From positions 1 through 5,471 of the forward strand of contig JBNKIW010000108.1 of NCBI GenBank assembly GCA_050290865.1: a DNA stretch of 5,471 bases, in the 5' to 3' direction. Origin of the DNA: JARRLC01 sp050290865 (GTDB lineage Bacteria > Pseudomonadota > Alphaproteobacteria > Rhizobiales > Rhodomicrobiaceae). The notes beneath the pieces were generated by a model. It did no database searches. It saw nothing but the letters and a program-made list of their open reading frames with translations, and had not been told where the DNA came from. Below, piece by piece: positions 4,997 to 5,471 of the stretch; position 1 is the stretch's first letter; every line of letters starts with the position of its first letter. The translations under genes were made by a program, and so were the position numbers.

Positions 4997-5471
4997 TCAG
5001 GCAGCGTAGCAGAGTGCGTCCGTTAATCGCTCCAACAAGGCGGCTGGAATTTCCACAGTGTCCCGGCGGGACCGGGACGCGGATAAATTCGCTGCAGCCC
5101 AGAAGTGCCGCCGGACCAAAGCGATAGCATCGCTGAAGGACGGCTCGGCTTTTGCGTACCACACCGCGGTTCTGGGGCGAAGCCCGGCAGCCAATTCCGG
5201 GTCTGCGGCCCAGAGTGTGATGAGTGAGAACAGCCCGAACAACGCGGGCGTGGTCCTGGCGATGGCGAGGCTGGACCATTGGCGCTGGGTTTCGACGCCA
5301 ACATGCCGCCGGCATTCCTGGAACGTTGTTTCCACAGACCAGCGTTGCACGAACCAGCCGAGAATATCCGACGGCTCCACATCGAGACCGGTGCACAGGA
5401 ATGCCTGCGGTTCGCGCTTGCCGTCCGGGTCGCGGACCAGTACCCAGCGAATATGCGCTGGCGGCAAACCG
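4997..5471 (-). CDS. Transposase, C-terminal part (IS4-superfamily-like DDE), continues past right edge
   Basis: The frame is open at the right edge and ends TGA at 4997-4999, leaving about 157 residues of the C-terminal part. GWFVQRWSVETTFQECRRH, GVETQRQW, AIARTTPALFGLFSLITLW, AVWYAKAEPSFSDAIALVRR and a final LLERLTDALCYAA are wording I recognise from a widespread transposase family of alphaproteobacteria. The segment F-x2-R-x3-E-x6-R fits the YREK signature of the IS4 superfamily (Tyr to Phe, Lys to Arg) and holds the likely third catalytic acid, Glu in WSVETTF. The two catalytic Asp residues would lie beyond the window. I cannot name the exact IS. There is no internal stop or frameshift here, so the element may be intact outside the window. 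Confidence 0.85.
   Translation of the reverse strand, partial: GLPPAHIRWVLVRDPDGKREPQAFLCTGLDVEPSDILGWFVQRWSVETTFQECRRHVGVETQRQWSSLAIARTTPALFGLFSLITLWAADPELAAGLRPRTAVWYAKAEPSFSDAIALVRRHFWAAANLSASRSRRDTVEIPAALLERLTDALCYAA
4997..5471 (-). mobile_element. Insertion sequence, 3' end region (left boundary uncertain)
   Basis: The transposase stop at 4997 must be followed by an inverted repeat, normally within some tens of bases, so the true IS end probably lies inside the first codons of the WD40 frame. The partner repeat is beyond the window, and neither terminal repeat nor target duplication can be confirmed from this sequence. Transcription from the element would run into the WD40-transpeptidase gene. 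Confidence 0.6.

Noticed and set aside
1..5471. CRISPR array
   Set aside because: The only regular repeats are the 126-base WD40 coding units; there are no short direct repeats with unique spacers.

Overview
This window looks like GC-rich bacterial accessory DNA, most likely from an alphaproteobacterium. That is a moderate-to-low confidence guess, based on base composition, the style of the slipin, CHAT and L,D-transpeptidase proteins, and the transposase type. Almost every recognisable gene is damaged, fused or cut off, so the region reads as the remains of older modules that have been cut and rejoined.

Left part, + strand (about 1-2724). A decayed 3' part of kptA (RNA 2'-phosphotransferase) ends at 310. 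About 830 bases without a convincing gene follow. Two abutting tRNA-like sequences then lie at 1164-1306. The first has a complete acceptor stem and CCA but only a 5-base anticodon loop. The second has good D, anticodon (CUG) and T arms but lacks a matching 5' acceptor strand. After a stem-loop and another 280 or so bases without a gene comes a slipin (SPFH/band-7) gene at 1633-2724. Its N-terminus appears to be cut inside the first of three repeated beta modules.

Right part, - strand (about 5471 down to 2937). An IS4-superfamily-like transposase enters from the right edge and stops at 4997. One base later a 506-residue open reading frame begins. It has six WD40 repeats in an exact 42-residue period, a broken seventh, and then a complete YafK/DpaA-like L,D-transpeptidase domain with the HG...SxGC active site. 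It shows no signal peptide, and its start is probably a product of the IS junction. Downstream lies a C-terminal fragment of a CHAT (caspase-like) protease with the catalytic Cys region but without the part that carries the His. The slipin and CHAT fragments are convergent.

How the parts may relate. KptA, tRNA-like RNAs and slipin occurring together recalls RNA-repair loci, where slipins and tRNA-mimicking RNAs are found near rtcBA genes. No rtcA, rtcB or rtcR is in the window and kptA is dead here, so this is inference. The WD40, transpeptidase and CHAT pieces may be the wreck of a second, sensor/effector-type locus opened by the IS element.
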